A DNA stretch of 64,000 bases. Source: Pseudomonas viciae (GTDB lineage Bacteria; Pseudomonadota; Gammaproteobacteria; Pseudomonadales; Pseudomonadaceae). The DNA lies in contig NZ_CP035088.1 of the NCBI RefSeq assembly GCF_004786035.1, positions 1,834,001 through 1,898,000 of the forward strand, written 5' to 3'. The translations under genes were made by a program, and so were the position numbers. Positions 63,990 through 64,000 of this stretch are shown in pieces (position 1 is the stretch's first letter; the number at the start of each line of letters is the position of its first letter). The notes under the pieces were generated by a model. That model was not told the DNA's origin and searched no databases. It saw only the letters and a program-made list of their open reading frames with translations.

Positions 63990-64000
63990 TCGGGCGAAAG

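Noticed and set aside
1..64000. CRISPR arrays, tRNA or rRNA genes, prophage, insertion sequences or restriction/defence systems
   Set aside because: No repeat-spacer pattern, no cloverleaf or rRNA sequence, and no transposase, integrase or defence gene was seen in any frame.

Overview
The window is a contiguous piece of a Pseudomonas chromosome, most likely from the P. fluorescens group. The evidence is a major outer-membrane lipoprotein of the OprI type, the gene order oprI / L,D-transpeptidase / small protein / tesA / ABC transporter / greB, an O-antigen locus closed by wbpL-wbpM-comEA, and several GCGAGC-type REP sequences. All calls are from reading the sequence and the six reading frames; no database search was run.

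Positions 1-33150 are the O-antigen / surface polysaccharide locus. It starts after a truncated LapA-domain gene, which in Pseudomonas normally follows ihfB, and ends at wbpM. It has three blocks. (a) 1108-2094 is a lone GT2 glycosyltransferase on the + strand. (b) 10612-2169 is a minus-strand operon: a CBS-domain sugar nucleotidyltransferase, a small lipoprotein, a GT-B type transferase, the ABC exporter pair wzm/wzt, a polysialyltransferase-like transferase and a beta-helix protein with RTX repeats. (c) 11540-33145 is a long + strand operon. It first carries a legionaminic acid pathway (legB, legC, legG, legI, legH, ptmE-like nucleotidyltransferase, wbpG-like amidotransferase, hisF-like, hisH, legF). 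It continues with a Wzx flippase, a large transferase, an O-acetyltransferase, the UDP-L-FucNAc pathway fnlABC, a WbuB-like transferase, a WbpV-like reductase, wbpL and wbpM. Most genes in this chain overlap by ATGA or sit a few bases apart. The predicted product is a polysaccharide with L-FucNAc, a D-QuiNAc or D-FucNAc primer sugar and an acetamidino-bearing legionaminic acid. No wzy and no wzz were recognised. Base composition is visibly lower in G+C here than in the rest of the window.

Positions 33260-37025 hold comEA, a GntR regulator with a DUF1989 protein, a DUF2897 small membrane protein and an ethanolamine-type permease. Positions 37432-45466 are the high-affinity potassium uptake operon kdpFABC with its sensor pair kdpDE. 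REP/REPIN hairpins lie upstream of it, between kdpB and kdpC, between kdpC and kdpD, and after kdpE.

Positions 45544-63989 are ordinary chromosomal genes: a patatin-like lipase, a lipoprotein, a CHAD protein, a thioesterase, a small membrane protein, a chemoreceptor, a TatD nuclease, an MltF-like lytic transglycosylase, a DoxX protein, greB, a YbbA/YbbP-type ABC transporter divergent from tesA, an L,D-transpeptidase, oprI, a small GNAT protein, a DAHP synthase and a ketopantoate reductase.

The observation I rate highest is the HisF-like protein of the legionaminic acid block. It keeps the ammonia-gate residues of HisF but has Glu in place of Asp at two conserved catalytic-face positions, consistent with a protein kept for ammonia delivery to the amidotransferase rather than for histidine synthesis.
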